Below are positions 1 through 8,515 of a stretch of DNA of 64,000 bases, piece by piece. The notes under the pieces were generated by a model. The model was not told the DNA's origin. It saw nothing but the letters and a program-made list of their open reading frames with translations, and did not search any database. Origin of the DNA: Palsa-504 sp963742795 (GTDB lineage Bacteria; Actinomycetota; Actinomycetes; Streptosporangiales; Streptosporangiaceae); NCBI GenBank assembly GCA_963742795.1, contig CAVUNL010000006.1, forward strand, positions 1 to 64,000, read 5' to 3'. How positions within the stretch are numbered: the stretch's first letter is position 1; each line of letters starts with the position of its first letter. The position numbers and the translations under genes were made by a program.

Positions 1-6
1 GCCTGG

Positions 7-897
7 TCATCCCGGGTCAGCCGCATTGAGGCGGGCCAGCGACTCGCGTGCGGCGGGCACCACCTCCTCGGCGAACAGGCTTGACTGCCGCTCGCGGTCG
101 CCGGTCGGCCAGAACACGAACGCGTTTATCTGGCCGTCGGCGTGCAAGGCGGTGAGGGTTTGCGCCCAACGTCCGACCGGCCCGTTGAACGGGTCGCGGT
201 CCTCCGGCGTAATCAGCCCCATGACGTTGTACAGGCGGGTGATCGCGGCCGGGTCCCGGCCGGCGTCGCGGGCTGCGCTGTCGATGATCTGGTTGAGCCC
301 GGGCAGCCGGTCGGGCGGCACGTAGGGCGCGGACACCGACCAGCCGTCGGCCTTGGCCCCGACCAGCTCGACCGCGCGCGGGCCGGCCACGCCGAGCCAC
401 AGGCCGATGTCGTGCGCGGGACGGGGACCGGGCCGGACGCTGGGCAGTTCGTAGTAGGTGCCCCGGTAGCTGTAGGGTTCACCGGCCCAGCTGGCGCGGA
501 TGATGTCGATGGCCTCGCTGAGCGCGCCGCGGGCCTGCCCGGCGGTGCGCCGGGGACCGCCCATCCCGGCGATCCCGTCGGCGAATGCTCCCGCGCCGAG
601 GCCAAGCTCGAAGCGGCCGCCGCTGAGCACGTCGATGGTCGCGGCCTGTTTGGCCAGCATGGCGGGCGGGCGCAGTGGCAGGTTGGCGACGTTGGGAAAC
701 AGGTGCACGTGCCCGGTCCTGGCGGCCAGCCAGGTGATCAGGCTGAGCGTGTCGGTAAAGCCGTCGTTGTAGGGATGGTCCTGGATGCCGACGTAGTCCA
801 GGCCGCTGTTGTCCGCGATCGCGGTGATCCGTTCCGCGATGGCCCGGCCGCCGGTGTTGGGGTCCACGTTGAGTCCGAACTTCACTGGCTGCGTCAT
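7..897 (-). CDS. LLM-class F420-dependent oxidoreductase
   Basis: This 296-aa protein has the bacterial luciferase-like (TIM-barrel) pattern. It opens with a KFGLNVDPNTGG strand, has GLDYVGIQDHPY near residue 35, the LSGGRFELGLGAG signature, and WLGVAGPRAVELVGAKADGW towards the C-terminus. Members use reduced F420 or FMN to oxidise or reduce small substrates; the substrate cannot be read here. The open frame extends 48 codons upstream, but I chose the ATG at 895-897 because the protein fold begins there and because it forms an ATGA overlap with the vapC stop. It is therefore probably the third gene of the vapBC transcript. Confidence 0.88.
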   Translation of the reverse strand: MTQPVKFGLNVDPNTGGRAIAERITAIADNSGLDYVGIQDHPYNDGFTDTLSLITWLAARTGHVHLFPNVANLPLRPPAMLAKQAATIDVLSGGRFELGLGAGAFADGIAGMGGPRRTAGQARGALSEAIDIIRASWAGEPYSYRGTYYELPSVRPGPRPAHDIGLWLGVAGPRAVELVGAKADGWSVSAPYVPPDRLPGLNQIIDSAARDAGRDPAAITRLYNVMGLITPEDRDPFNGPVGRWAQTLTALHADGQINAFVFWPTGDRERQSSLFAEEVVPAARESLARLNAADPG

Positions 898-1313
898 GGT
901 CTTATCCTGGTCTGTCCTTCGCCGCGCAGGTTGCGTACGGGGCACATGAGCCCCGGGATCGTCTCGATCTTGGCGTCCAGGGTCACCAGTTCGGCGTCCA
1001 GCCATTCGGCGAGCGCCACGTACGCCGCGTCGTAGGGCCACATGTTGTGCCGGAGCTGCCAGATGCGGGCGAGCAGCGGGACATGGCCGTACCGCTCGAG
1101 ACGCATGCTTCCGAGCAGCTCAAGGGCCCGCTCAGCTTCGGCAGGCGGCAGCTTCTTCCCGCGTACCAGCCCGCGGAGCGCGGCAGCGCATTCCAGGTCA
1201 ATCGCGTGCGGTGCGGCGAGTTTCCCGCCCACCACGACTGCGCGGACCCGTTCGGCGACGGGATCCGCGCCGACCAGGAACTCCACCATGGCCGATGTGT
1301 CGAGAACGATCAC
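894..1313 (-). CDS. vapC: VapC-like PIN-domain toxin
   Basis: This 139-aa PIN-domain protein starts with MIVLDTSAMVEFL, which carries the first metal-binding Asp. It continues with an acidic residue in IDLECAAALRGL, an Asp in WPYDAAYVALAE and the last Asp in LVTLDAKI. That is the usual acidic quartet of VapC ribonucleases, which cleave tRNA or rRNA when released from VapB. Its start overlaps the antitoxin stop by 4 nt, and its stop overlaps the next gene by 4 nt. The length is normal for the family and it looks intact. Confidence 0.88.
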   Translation of the reverse strand: MIVLDTSAMVEFLVGADPVAERVRAVVVGGKLAAPHAIDLECAAALRGLVRGKKLPPAEAERALELLGSMRLERYGHVPLLARIWQLRHNMWPYDAAYVALAEWLDAELVTLDAKIETIPGLMCPVRNLRGEGQTRIRP

Positions 1314-1546
1314 TCGCGAGCCTCACGCATCGCGGTGATCACGTCTATCACGTCATCGGCGGTGACCTCGGACCGTGCGGCGATGTCACGCGCCCGCTCG
1401 GCCGCTTCCTCCGGGGGCGTGGCGGCCGCCTCGCTCTCTAGGAGCTGGCGCACGTAGGCCTGGAGAGACTGGCCAGCCCGGGCCGCGCGTACCTTGAGCG
1501 TTGTGACCGCGCTTTCTGAGACGTCGCGTACGTGAATCGTGGACAT
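1310..1546 (-). CDS. vapB: VapB/FitA-like antitoxin
   Basis: This 78-aa protein has an N-terminal ribbon-helix-helix pattern (STIHVRDVSESAVTTLKVRA followed by QSLQAYVRQLLE) and an acidic C-terminal tail that would wrap the PIN toxin. It directly precedes vapC with a 4-nt overlap, the standard antitoxin-first order. The ATG at 1546 has no Shine-Dalgarno. Instead a TAAAAT hexamer ends 6 nt upstream, suggesting a leaderless mRNA whose promoter lies inside the operator repeats. Confidence 0.85.
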   Translation of the reverse strand: MSTIHVRDVSESAVTTLKVRAARAGQSLQAYVRQLLESEAAATPPEEAAERARDIAARSEVTADDVIDVITAMREARE

Positions 1547-1583
1547 GCAAGCATTTTACTAGCATGGCAAGCATTTTGCTAGC
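1547..1583. promoter_or_regulatory. vapBC operator/promoter with 17-bp direct repeats
   Basis: Two near-identical 17-mers, GCAAGCATTTTACTAGC (1547-1563) and GCAAGCATTTTGCTAGC (1567-1583), lie 20 bp apart, about two helical turns, immediately upstream of vapB. On the minus strand they include a -10-like TAAAAT 6 nt before the ATG. Direct repeats with this phasing fit cooperative binding by a ribbon-helix-helix VapB dimer, so autoregulation is the likely role (inferred). Confidence 0.7.
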
Positions 1584-1617
1584 GAACAAAGGCTGGCCCC
1601 GCGGAGCAGGGATGACG

Positions 1618-3015
1618 TCAGCCAGGGCTTGGCGCAGTTGTCCAGCGCCCGCTGCTTGACTGTGCCGCGAGCCACTCCAGATCCGTTTCGTCCCTGATCC
1701 GGGCCTTCCGCTCGCGGGCGAAGAGCGCCTCGGTCTTGTTCAGGACGAGCGTGTAGGGACTGCCTTGCCGCCTGGTCACGTGGGTGACGGGCAGTTCGGC
1801 GGCGTCGATCCGGGAGTGGACGTGCTGCCGGCGCTGCTGGGCGAGCGGCCACTCGAAGGTGCGCCGGCTCTGGTCTTCACCGAACACGCGGAGGGTGCCG
1901 CACAGGTCGCACGTGCAGCCGCCCGCGGGCAATTCGATCGACCAGTCGCCGGGCGCGCGCTGCGGGCGGGCAAGCCGGGCGCGGAGCCGCGCCGCGCAGT
2001 CGACGGCCAGGTCGCCGACGCCGGCGTCGCCGCGCGTGCCGTCCCGGGACATCTCCGCCGCGGCGCGCAGCGCGGACATCTCCAGCGCGGTCACCGCATC
2101 TTCCTGTTTCCGGATATATCCGCAAACCGCATCCCGGGTGCTCGCTGCCCCGGTCGCGGCGGCGGCGGCCAGGACCGAGGCGAGCGGTTTACCCAGGTCA
2201 CCGAGTTTCGTGTCGCGGTGGCTGGGCGACGGCGACGCGAGCCCGGTGCCGATGTCTTTGCTGGCCCACTCCCACGCCAGGTCAAGGAGCCGCTGGGCGG
2301 CCAACGCGCCGGCACCGCCCCTGGCGTGCAGCCCCTGGCACACGCCGGGCAGCCGGTCTGCCACCCACTGCGGCCGTTCGGTTCCTCCGCCGTACGCCCA
2401 CGCTGGCCGGTCCCCGCCGAACCACGTTCGTAGCAGGTCCGCCGTCCATTGAGGACCGTACCCGTCGGCGATCTTCCCGAACGAGTCCACGTCCGCGCCG
2501 GTCAGGTTCTCGATACGGAACGGGCGCAGCAGCATCGCCGCGGTTCCCGCGTCGGCCACGGCGTCCGCCGCCCGCAGCGCCTTGCCGAGAAGCTCGGCTG
2601 CGCGGGCTCGCAGGGCCCCGTCCCAGAAGGGCGCGAGTGTCGCCGCGGCGGCCTGCGCGCCCGATACGTCGCCTGCTGACGCCATCGTGGCGAGCTCGTC
2701 GAGAGCCCAGGCCGGGGAGGTCTCGGCGCGGTTCGCGAAGGCCTGATCACGGGGCCACACGACGACCGCCGCCCGGTGGTACCAGCGGTCCAGCGTGTTG
2801 CCCCAGTTGCCCATGTAGCCCTCGTACTCCGAGGAATAAGGCTCCAGGTCGCCTTCCGGGGTGGACGCGCACACCTCATCGCCGTCGGCAAACAGCGAGA
2901 TCTGCTCCAGGTGGGTACCGTCTGGCCCGGTCCAGTGAGTGAGGGCGACCTCGGAGTTAATGATTTCCTGGATCTCGTACTCGCGTTCGCTGCCCGACTG
3001 CTCGTCATCGTCGTC
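1618..3015 (-). pseudogene. C-terminal half of the 2OG-Fe(II) oxygenase-like gene, after an in-frame stop
   Basis: The frame is open and in phase with the upstream gene; a single TAA at 3016-3018 separates them. Translation across the stop gives WYDD-stop-DDDEQSGSEREYEIQ and then a conserved-looking stretch (YEGYMGNWGNTLDRWYHRA), so this is the continuation of one protein and not a separate gene. The first internal ATG is at 2874. The 465 codons contain a long alpha-helical Ala/Leu-rich region and a CTCDLCG knuckle near the end. No independent function is recognised. It may be a dead half, be made by readthrough or restart, or reflect a one-base sequencing error. Confidence 0.65.
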
Positions 3016-3984
3016 TTAGTCGTCATACCAATCCCGGCGTCGCCGGTAGCCGTAGGCTTCATCGGCCGGGAACGCGCTGTGCGTGGTCTTGACGTCGGCG
3101 AGCGCGAGGACGGCCTCGCAGCCTGCGTGGTCCGCGGCGGTCCGCAGCAGGGCCGCCCGGCTCGCGTCCGCGCCCTTCAGCCGCCGCCAGGTCAGCCCGC
3201 GGGGCGTGTACTCGTGGTCGAGGAGGTAGACGAGCCGGTTCGGCGGATCAGCCGCGGGACCGCCGTAGTAGCGGGGCACTGGCGTGCTGAAGTGCTCGCG
3301 GAGGAGGTCCGCCAGTTCGGCGACGGTGCCGTCCTCGCCCGGCGGACGGCTGGTGTCGCCGTGCAGGAGCAGGTTGTAGGTGAGCGTGATCCGGTAGCCC
3401 GACTCCACTTTGAGAACCTCGTGGCGGCAGTCGGCGTAGAAGGCGACGAGCGACAGCGCCGTCTTCGATCCTCGGTAGGCCTTCCACTCCTCGTTGTGCC
3501 CCACCATCAGGTCGCCGCCGGCGTAGCTCGACGGCAGCGTCACCACCAAGGTCCCGACCATCGAGTCGTCTTTCTCCGAATCCTGGTGGGCGAGGAAGTG
3601 CTGGTTCGTCTCATAGACCAGCAGGGAGTGAAGATCGGCGGTCAGTTCGGCGGCGTTCGGCAGTCCTAGCTCTTCTTTTACCGTCGCGAGGATGTCCTTC
3701 AGCGTCGCGTCGTTCCACTCGGCGCGGACGAGGTGCTTCGGGATCTCCCACGTGTCGCGGACATCCGGGTCGGTCACCGTCTCCTCGCCGCGGCCGAACC
3801 GGGCCGGCTGACCGAGGCCGAGGAGCTTGCGGGCTTTGGCAGGAGTCACCGGGAACCTGACGTGCCCGAAGCCCTCGACCTCCAGGCTCAAGTCGTCCGG
3901 CTTCGCCGTCAGTTCGACGCTGAACGCGGCCTGCGTGTCGCCGCGCAGCGTCCTGGCCAGCCGGTCACGCGCCGCTGTCGCCAT
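3016..3984 (-). CDS. 2OG-Fe(II) oxygenase-like protein, N-terminal part (stops early)
   Basis: This is 322 aa with the double-stranded beta-helix iron site visible. HQD gives His133 and Asp135, His188 lies in DCRHEV, and Arg198 in GYRITLTYNL would bind 2-oxoglutarate. The family (prolyl-4-hydroxylase-like) uses Fe(II), O2 and 2-oxoglutarate to hydroxylate a substrate, here unknown. I chose the ATG at 3984 because GGGAGG lies 8 nt upstream; an in-frame codon nine residues earlier lacks this. The catalytic half is complete, but the reading frame ends at a TAA inside an Asp-rich linker although the downstream half is still in frame. Confidence 0.75.
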   Translation of the reverse strand: MATAARDRLARTLRGDTQAAFSVELTAKPDDLSLEVEGFGHVRFPVTPAKARKLLGLGQPARFGRGEETVTDPDVRDTWEIPKHLVRAEWNDATLKDILATVKEELGLPNAAELTADLHSLLVYETNQHFLAHQDSEKDDSMVGTLVVTLPSSYAGGDLMVGHNEEWKAYRGSKTALSLVAFYADCRHEVLKVESGYRITLTYNLLLHGDTSRPPGEDGTVAELADLLREHFSTPVPRYYGGPAADPPNRLVYLLDHEYTPRGLTWRRLKGADASRAALLRTAADHAGCEAVLALADVKTTHSAFPADEAYGYRRRRDWYDD

Positions 3985-4062
3985 GGCCCTCGTCCTCCCG
4001 TATCCCGGCAAACCTTCTTGCCTTTGACGCGACTGTAGTGAATCGCCGGACCGGCGTCCTGG

Positions 4063-4195
4063 TTTAGCGGCGCAATCCCGCGGCCAGGCGGCCCGGCGCG
4101 ACGGTCACGGTGAAGGGGCGCTCGGCGGTGAAGGCCCTGGCGTTTTCGCGGCGGGAGCCTGCGCATGACACTTACCTTGCCATCAGCCTCTGACA
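4063..4195 (-). pseudogene. 3' remnant of a Uma2-family (DUF820) endonuclease gene
   Basis: Read on the minus strand, the end translates as FTAERPFTVTVAPGRLAAGL-RR-stop. This matches the C-terminus of the intact Uma2 gene at 47040-47609 (LTADRPFTVSIDPADLARGL-RR). DNA similarity continues through the CGCGGCGAAAACG tract but the frame shifts just upstream, and nothing remains of the catalytic region. It is a gene stub left by deletion. Confidence 0.65.
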
Positions 4196-4271
4196 ATTCC
4201 TGGTTCCGCTGTTTCGTCCAGTAATGCTGCCGGCGGCCGCCTCGGCCGCCAGATACTGGGACAATCGTGCG

Positions 4272-4865
4272 GTGAGTCCTAAAAGTCGCGGGCGTCCGCC
4301 CGGCCGTGGCCGGAGCCGGCGTCCGGCATCAGTCCGCCGACCAGCCGGAAGGGTTCCGCCGGCGGCCGCGTGGGACGCTGACGAGATCACCGACTGCTGG
4401 TTCGACGACCCGCTCCCGGGCGACCGGCGGTCCTGGGCGGTACCGCCGGGGCACGGCACCTATCGGGGGCTCGACCTGGAGCAGCTGGATCCGGACGACG
4501 AGGACGAGCGCACGTTCCTGCTCGAGGCCCAGCACCTCGATATGGAGGAGGCGCTCAAGCGACATGAAGAGATGCCGGGCCCCGACGGCGAGCCAATAAA
4601 CCCCACGCTGCACGTCGCACTGCACGGGATGATCGCGAACCAGCTGCTGGCCGACGAACCGCCCGAGACGTGGCAGACGGTCCAGCGGCTGGCCGGGCTC
4701 GGCTACGACTGGCACAACGTGATGCACCTGATCATGGGCCCGGTCACCGATGCTGTGCACGGGGCCTTGAGCGAGCGGCAGCCGTTCGACCGTGCGGACT
4801 ACGTCCGGCGGCTGGCCGAACTACCCGGCGACTGGCCGCCGCCCGAGGAACTCGGCCTGCGCTGA
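4272..4865 (+). CDS. DUF1841-like protein
   Basis: This is a 197-aa protein from the GTG at 4272. The first ~45 residues are a basic, proline-rich tail (KSRGRPPGRGRSR). The rest resembles DUF1841: INPTLHVALHGMIANQLL, then WQTVQRLAGLGYDWHNVMHLIMG with spaced histidines, then a short Pro/Glu tail. Function is unknown. A GACAAT hexamer ends 7 nt before the GTG, so a leaderless start is likely. An in-frame ATG at 4224 is the alternative, but nothing upstream of it looks like a ribosome-binding site. Confidence 0.72.
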   Translation: MSPKSRGRPPGRGRSRRPASVRRPAGRVPPAAAWDADEITDCWFDDPLPGDRRSWAVPPGHGTYRGLDLEQLDPDDEDERTFLLEAQHLDMEEALKRHEEMPGPDGEPINPTLHVALHGMIANQLLADEPPETWQTVQRLAGLGYDWHNVMHLIMGPVTDAVHGALSERQPFDRADYVRRLAELPGDWPPPEELGLR

Positions 4866-4895
4866 GGCTCAGTGGGTGGCGTAGAGGGCCTGGGC

Positions 4896-6479
4896 TTACC
4901 GCGGCTTTTCTGCCAGGCGGGTGACCTCCAGGTCCAGGCTTTGCTGCAGCCGCTGCCGGGTGGCCGCGCTGATCGTGCCGTCCTCGAAAAGCCGGGCTAG
5001 CTCGGCGTTCTCCGCCGCGACGAGATCGGCCCGCAGTTCCCGCTCGGGCACCGGCTCCGGTTCGGTGTCCGGGGACTGGTCCAGGCGGTCACGCGTGCTG
5101 CCGATGCGAGTATCCAGAACGGCGCGGAGGCGGTCGATCACCGCATCGGGGGCAGCGCCTTCCTCGGCGAGTTCGTTCAGCCGGGCGAGCCCGGCCTCGG
5201 CCAGGCGGAGCCGGGCGACGGTCTCCTCGTGCCCGGGGTAGGCGGCGCCGCCCGGCCCGAAACCGGCGAGCCGGGCCAGCGGCTCCAGGGTGAAGCCCTG
5301 CACGATGAGCGAGATCACGATCGCCGCGGCGGTCACGACCAACACCAGGTCCCGCTGCGGCAGGGCGGCTCCGCTGGCCGTGGTGAGCGGGATGGACAAG
5401 GCGGCGGCCAGCGGCACCACCCCGCGGGTACCCGCCCAGGAGACCACGGCAGGGACCGACCAGGCCGGACGGCGCGTGCCGCGGCGCCGCTGGTAGACCG
5501 CCGACAACGGGAAAACCCACGCCACCCGGGTGGCAATCAGCGTCCCGGTGACCGCGAACGCCGCCACGAGCCAGTGCCCTGGGTGCCCGGTCGCGCGGAC
5601 GAGCGTAGGGAGCTCCAGCCCGATGAGGCCGAAGATCACGCTTTCCAGCATGAAGATGACGGTCTGGTACACCGAGTGCAGATGCAGCCGGGTCTGCGCG
5701 GTGGTGATCCGGGACCGCCGCGCGCCGATCACCAGGCCGGCCACGATCACCGCGGTCACACCCGAGACATGGAACGTCTCCCCGAGCAGATACGCCGCAT
5801 ATGGGGTGACCAGAGCCGCGACCGTCTCGAGCACCGGGTCGGTGATCCGGCGGCGCACCACGATGACACCGGCCGCGACCACGGCGCCGACCAGCACGCC
5901 GCCGCCGGCGAGCACGACGAACTTGCCCACCCCGTGCAGGACGATGCCGGTCGCGGTCATCCCGGCCGTGCCACCTACGGCCAGAGAGACGGCGATCTGG
6001 TAGAGCACCAGGCTCGTTCCGTCGTTGAACAAGCTCTCCGCCTGCACCAGCGTCTGCACCCTGACCGGCAGCGAAAGCCGCCGTGCCAGCGCGCTGACCG
6101 CCACCGGATCCGTGCTGGCCAGGACCGCGCCCAAGACCAACGCCATGCTCGCTGACAGGGACGCCACCGCCACGCCCACGACGGCGACCGCGGCTGCCGA
6201 GGCCAGCACCAGCCCTACGGCCAGCACCGCCACCGGGCGCCAGACGGCCCGCAGGTCGCGCCAGGCCAGTTCCTCGCTGGCCGCATAGAGGAGCGGTGGC
6301 AGGACAACCAGGCTCACTACGTCGGGCGGCACGTCTATCGCGGGCGCCCTGGGCAGCATGCCCACGGCCAGGCCGGCCACCACCAGCAGGGAAGGGGCGG
6401 GAACTCGCAGCCGACGGGCGAAGGCTGCCACCAGAGTGGCCAGCGCGACCAGCAACACCACGGTCTCAACAATGCGCAC
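4896..6479 (-). CDS. CPA1-family Na+/H+ antiporter
   Basis: This 527-aa integral membrane protein has about 12 hydrophobic segments. It carries the CPA1 hallmarks ASTDPVAV (half-helix DP motif) and AESLFNDGTSLVLY, containing the ND pair that exchanges Na+ (or K+) for H+. A charged cytoplasmic tail of roughly 110 residues follows (LRLAEAGLARLNELAEEG onwards). It would export sodium and regulate internal pH. The frame is open to 6551, but the GTG at 6477-6479 has GGAGAGG about 10 nt upstream and is directly followed by the first membrane helix, so I start there. Confidence 0.9.
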   Translation of the reverse strand: MRIVETVVLLVALATLVAAFARRLRVPAPSLLVVAGLAVGMLPRAPAIDVPPDVVSLVVLPPLLYAASEELAWRDLRAVWRPVAVLAVGLVLASAAAVAVVGVAVASLSASMALVLGAVLASTDPVAVSALARRLSLPVRVQTLVQAESLFNDGTSLVLYQIAVSLAVGGTAGMTATGIVLHGVGKFVVLAGGGVLVGAVVAAGVIVVRRRITDPVLETVAALVTPYAAYLLGETFHVSGVTAVIVAGLVIGARRSRITTAQTRLHLHSVYQTVIFMLESVIFGLIGLELPTLVRATGHPGHWLVAAFAVTGTLIATRVAWVFPLSAVYQRRRGTRRPAWSVPAVVSWAGTRGVVPLAAALSIPLTTASGAALPQRDLVLVVTAAAIVISLIVQGFTLEPLARLAGFGPGGAAYPGHEETVARLRLAEAGLARLNELAEEGAAPDAVIDRLRAVLDTRIGSTRDRLDQSPDTEPEPVPERELRADLVAAENAELARLFEDGTISAATRQRLQQSLDLEVTRLAEKPR

Positions 6480-6623
6480 GCTGGCCCGCCTCTCCGTTCC
6501 GATGGCCGTAGCCGACCAGACTTCCCAGGCTCTCCGCCCAGACCCGGCCAAGCCGACGGCCTGGTTTCCGGACAGCAGGTCACTGGCCGACGACGCGACC
6601 TCACGCCGCGCGGATCGGCCTGG

Positions 6624-6662
6624 GCGGTGTTACCGGCCCGATCATCGGGCCGGTAACACCGC
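6624..6662. terminator. Strong hairpin with 19-bp perfect arms
   Basis: The arm GCGGTGTTACCGGCCCGAT and its exact complement flank a single central C. The hairpin lies 19 nt beyond the stop of the minus-strand gene ending at 6681 and upstream of the antiporter start. It has no clear U-tract, as is common for actinobacterial terminators. It probably ends the upstream transcript and insulates the antiporter gene. Confidence 0.75.
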
Positions 6663-6680
6663 TAGTAAGCCGGGGTCCCC

Positions 6681-7028
6681 TTAATCCTCGGCCTCGAGTT
6701 CCTCCTCGAGTTCAGCTTCGGCTAGGGCGATCACGAGCCCCAGCCCCTCGGCGATGTTCGCCGCCGCTGAGACGATGCGGGTCGTGCCCACGATGGGCGC
6801 CACCGCGACGAGAATATCTTCGACGTCATCGAGGTCGATGTCTGACTCTGCCGCCGGTACGGCGTTGAGCGCGTAGGAAGCGGCGGGTGCGTCTACCGCG
6901 ACAAGGGCGGCGATCCGGGCGATCATGAGCTCGCGAGGGCCCAAGTCGCTATTTTCTAGCGACACGACGGTCATCGCCAGAAGCGTATCGCTGACAGGTG
7001 TATCGTTTTCTGTTTCGTTTTCGGACAT
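6681..7028 (-). CDS. Small carboxymuconolactone decarboxylase-like (AhpD-like) helical protein
   Basis: This 115-aa acidic, mostly helical protein contains LGPRELMIARIAALVAVDAPAASY and a following DLDDVEDILVAVAPIVGTTRIVSAA. The pattern resembles the CMD/AhpD fold, which usually supports decarboxylase or peroxidase chemistry. No cysteine is present, so it cannot be a CxxC alkylhydroperoxidase. The tail is very acidic (EAELEEELEAED). The start at 7028 has AAGGAG 8 nt upstream; a 16-codon extension is open but has no such site. Function is unknown. Confidence 0.68.
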   Translation of the reverse strand: MSENETENDTPVSDTLLAMTVVSLENSDLGPRELMIARIAALVAVDAPAASYALNAVPAAESDIDLDDVEDILVAVAPIVGTTRIVSAAANIAEGLGLVIALAEAELEEELEAED

Positions 7029-7253
7029 GACGATGCTCCTTATCGAAGGTTTGGAATCTGGCACCCCGTCAATCACGGCGGCCTTGGTTTACGCTACGCC
7101 GGCCAGCTGCGCCACGTGCCACGGGTCCACCTGTCCGGTCGAACCGGGCCGACCCCCGAGGGTCCGACCCCCGCAGAGACAGGCCCGGCCCCGCCGACTG
7201 CACTTCGTTAGAAAGGCCGGGTTTGATCGCGGTGGATCCGGCGGAAGCCAGAC

Positions 7254-8453
7254 TCAGTTGCGTTGGCTGATCCACAGCGATACGTGGGCGGGTTCCAGGG
7301 CCTGGTGCACGACACTGGCCAGGTCGTGGCGGACCGCGTCCAGGTCGACCGCGTCTTTCAGGCGGGCCGCGAACGCGGCCACCGTCTGGTCGGCGTCATA
7401 CCGGGCCCGGTTGAACCGCCGGTCCACCAATAGCTGCACCCGCCGCCGCAGGGGATTGAAGAGCGCCGCCGCGGCCAGTGTGGCGGCGGCCACTGCCACC
7501 GGCGTGTGCAAGCCGAACACGTGGGTGGCCAGCAGTACCAGCCCGGCGTAGACCCCGGCCAGCAGGCCGGTGATGATCGTATAGGCCACGGTCCGGGAGA
7601 TGACCCGGTCGATGTCATAGAGCCGGTACCGCAGCACGGCGATGCCGATAGCCACCGCGATGAGCGCGATAGTCCCGCTGACCATCGCGTTCTGCAGGTT
7701 GTTGGCCGCGTCGCCCGGGCCCATGATCTGCTCGACCGGCCCCGCGGCGATCAGGGCCGCCGCGACGACCACAGCACCCGCGTAAACCAGCCACTTCAGC
7801 TGTGCCCGCTCGGCCGTCCGGGCACGCCGGTACCGGAACGCCAGCGACAGCACGGCGGCCAGGCCCGCGGCGACCATCAGCACCCGGCCGCCATTCGCCA
7901 TGATGTTGAAGATGTCCCCGGCCGGCCCGGTCACGCCGGCCGGGTTCGGCATCGGCGGGCTTGCGCTGATAATCGTAGGGGCGAACGCGTTGCCGAGCGC
8001 CCACCCGGCCAGGCCCGCCCCGGCGGCCCAGGCCACCGGCCGCCAGCGGCGGGAGGGCAGCGTCCCGGTGGGGAACAGCAGCACGACGAACGCGCACAGT
8101 CCGACGCCCAGATCAAAGGTCCAGCCTAGCCAGTTGGCCAGGGTGAGCGTCCGATGAAAGTGCGCCAGGAACACGCCGACGTTTCCCACGGCGTACGCCA
8201 GGGCGGTCGCCGACAGCAGCCATCCGATGGGGTTTCCCGGCCGCTTCCATGCCAGCACCGCGCCGACCGTGGCGAAGGCGGCGATGAACGCCACCCCGAC
8301 CACGTCGTTCAGCCCGGTCACGCCGAAGCTGGCGGCCAGCTTCGCGGGCAGCGGGTGAACGGCGGTATAGCCAAGCGCGGTCGCGGTCGCCGCTACCGAG
8401 ACGGCCCAGATTGACCACGCGCGCCAGAACGCTGCGGGGGCCATGTGCCTCAC
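7254..8453 (-). CDS. Integral membrane protein, paralog A (sensor-kinase-like N-terminal region)
   Basis: This 399-aa protein has about 8 membrane helices, then a cytoplasmic stretch RLYDIDRVISRTVAYTIITG, more helices, and a tail containing DRRFNRARYDADQTVAAFAA and QALEPAHVSLWISQR. Such regions often precede GAF or histidine-kinase domains in actinobacteria, but the protein ends here, so it may act as a membrane sensor or partner without a kinase. It is clearly paralogous to the gene at 12544-13779. The GTG at 8453 lies exactly 7 nt after a TAGCGT -10-like hexamer, and the same geometry occurs at the paralog. An ATG at 8444 is the alternative start. Confidence 0.75.
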   Translation of the reverse strand: MRHMAPAAFWRAWSIWAVSVAATATALGYTAVHPLPAKLAASFGVTGLNDVVGVAFIAAFATVGAVLAWKRPGNPIGWLLSATALAYAVGNVGVFLAHFHRTLTLANWLGWTFDLGVGLCAFVVLLFPTGTLPSRRWRPVAWAAGAGLAGWALGNAFAPTIISASPPMPNPAGVTGPAGDIFNIMANGGRVLMVAAGLAAVLSLAFRYRRARTAERAQLKWLVYAGAVVVAAALIAAGPVEQIMGPGDAANNLQNAMVSGTIALIAVAIGIAVLRYRLYDIDRVISRTVAYTIITGLLAGVYAGLVLLATHVFGLHTPVAVAAATLAAAALFNPLRRRVQLLVDRRFNRARYDADQTVAAFAARLKDAVDLDAVRHDLASVVHQALEPAHVSLWISQRN

Positions 8454-8492
8454 GAACGCAACGCTACGCCTGGACCGTTCCGGGAACGTTAC
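8454..8492 (-). promoter_or_regulatory. Promoter/operator of membrane paralog A
   Basis: In gene orientation this holds GTAACGTTCCCGGAACGGT, a GTTCC-C-GGAAC hyphenated palindrome, then TAGCGT (8461-8466) and 7 nt to the GTG. The 19-mer is identical upstream of paralog B at 12505-12543, which argues for a shared regulator and leaderless transcription. Confidence 0.7.
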
Positions 8493-8515
8493 CGCTCAGG
8501 AGATGCGGTACATGG

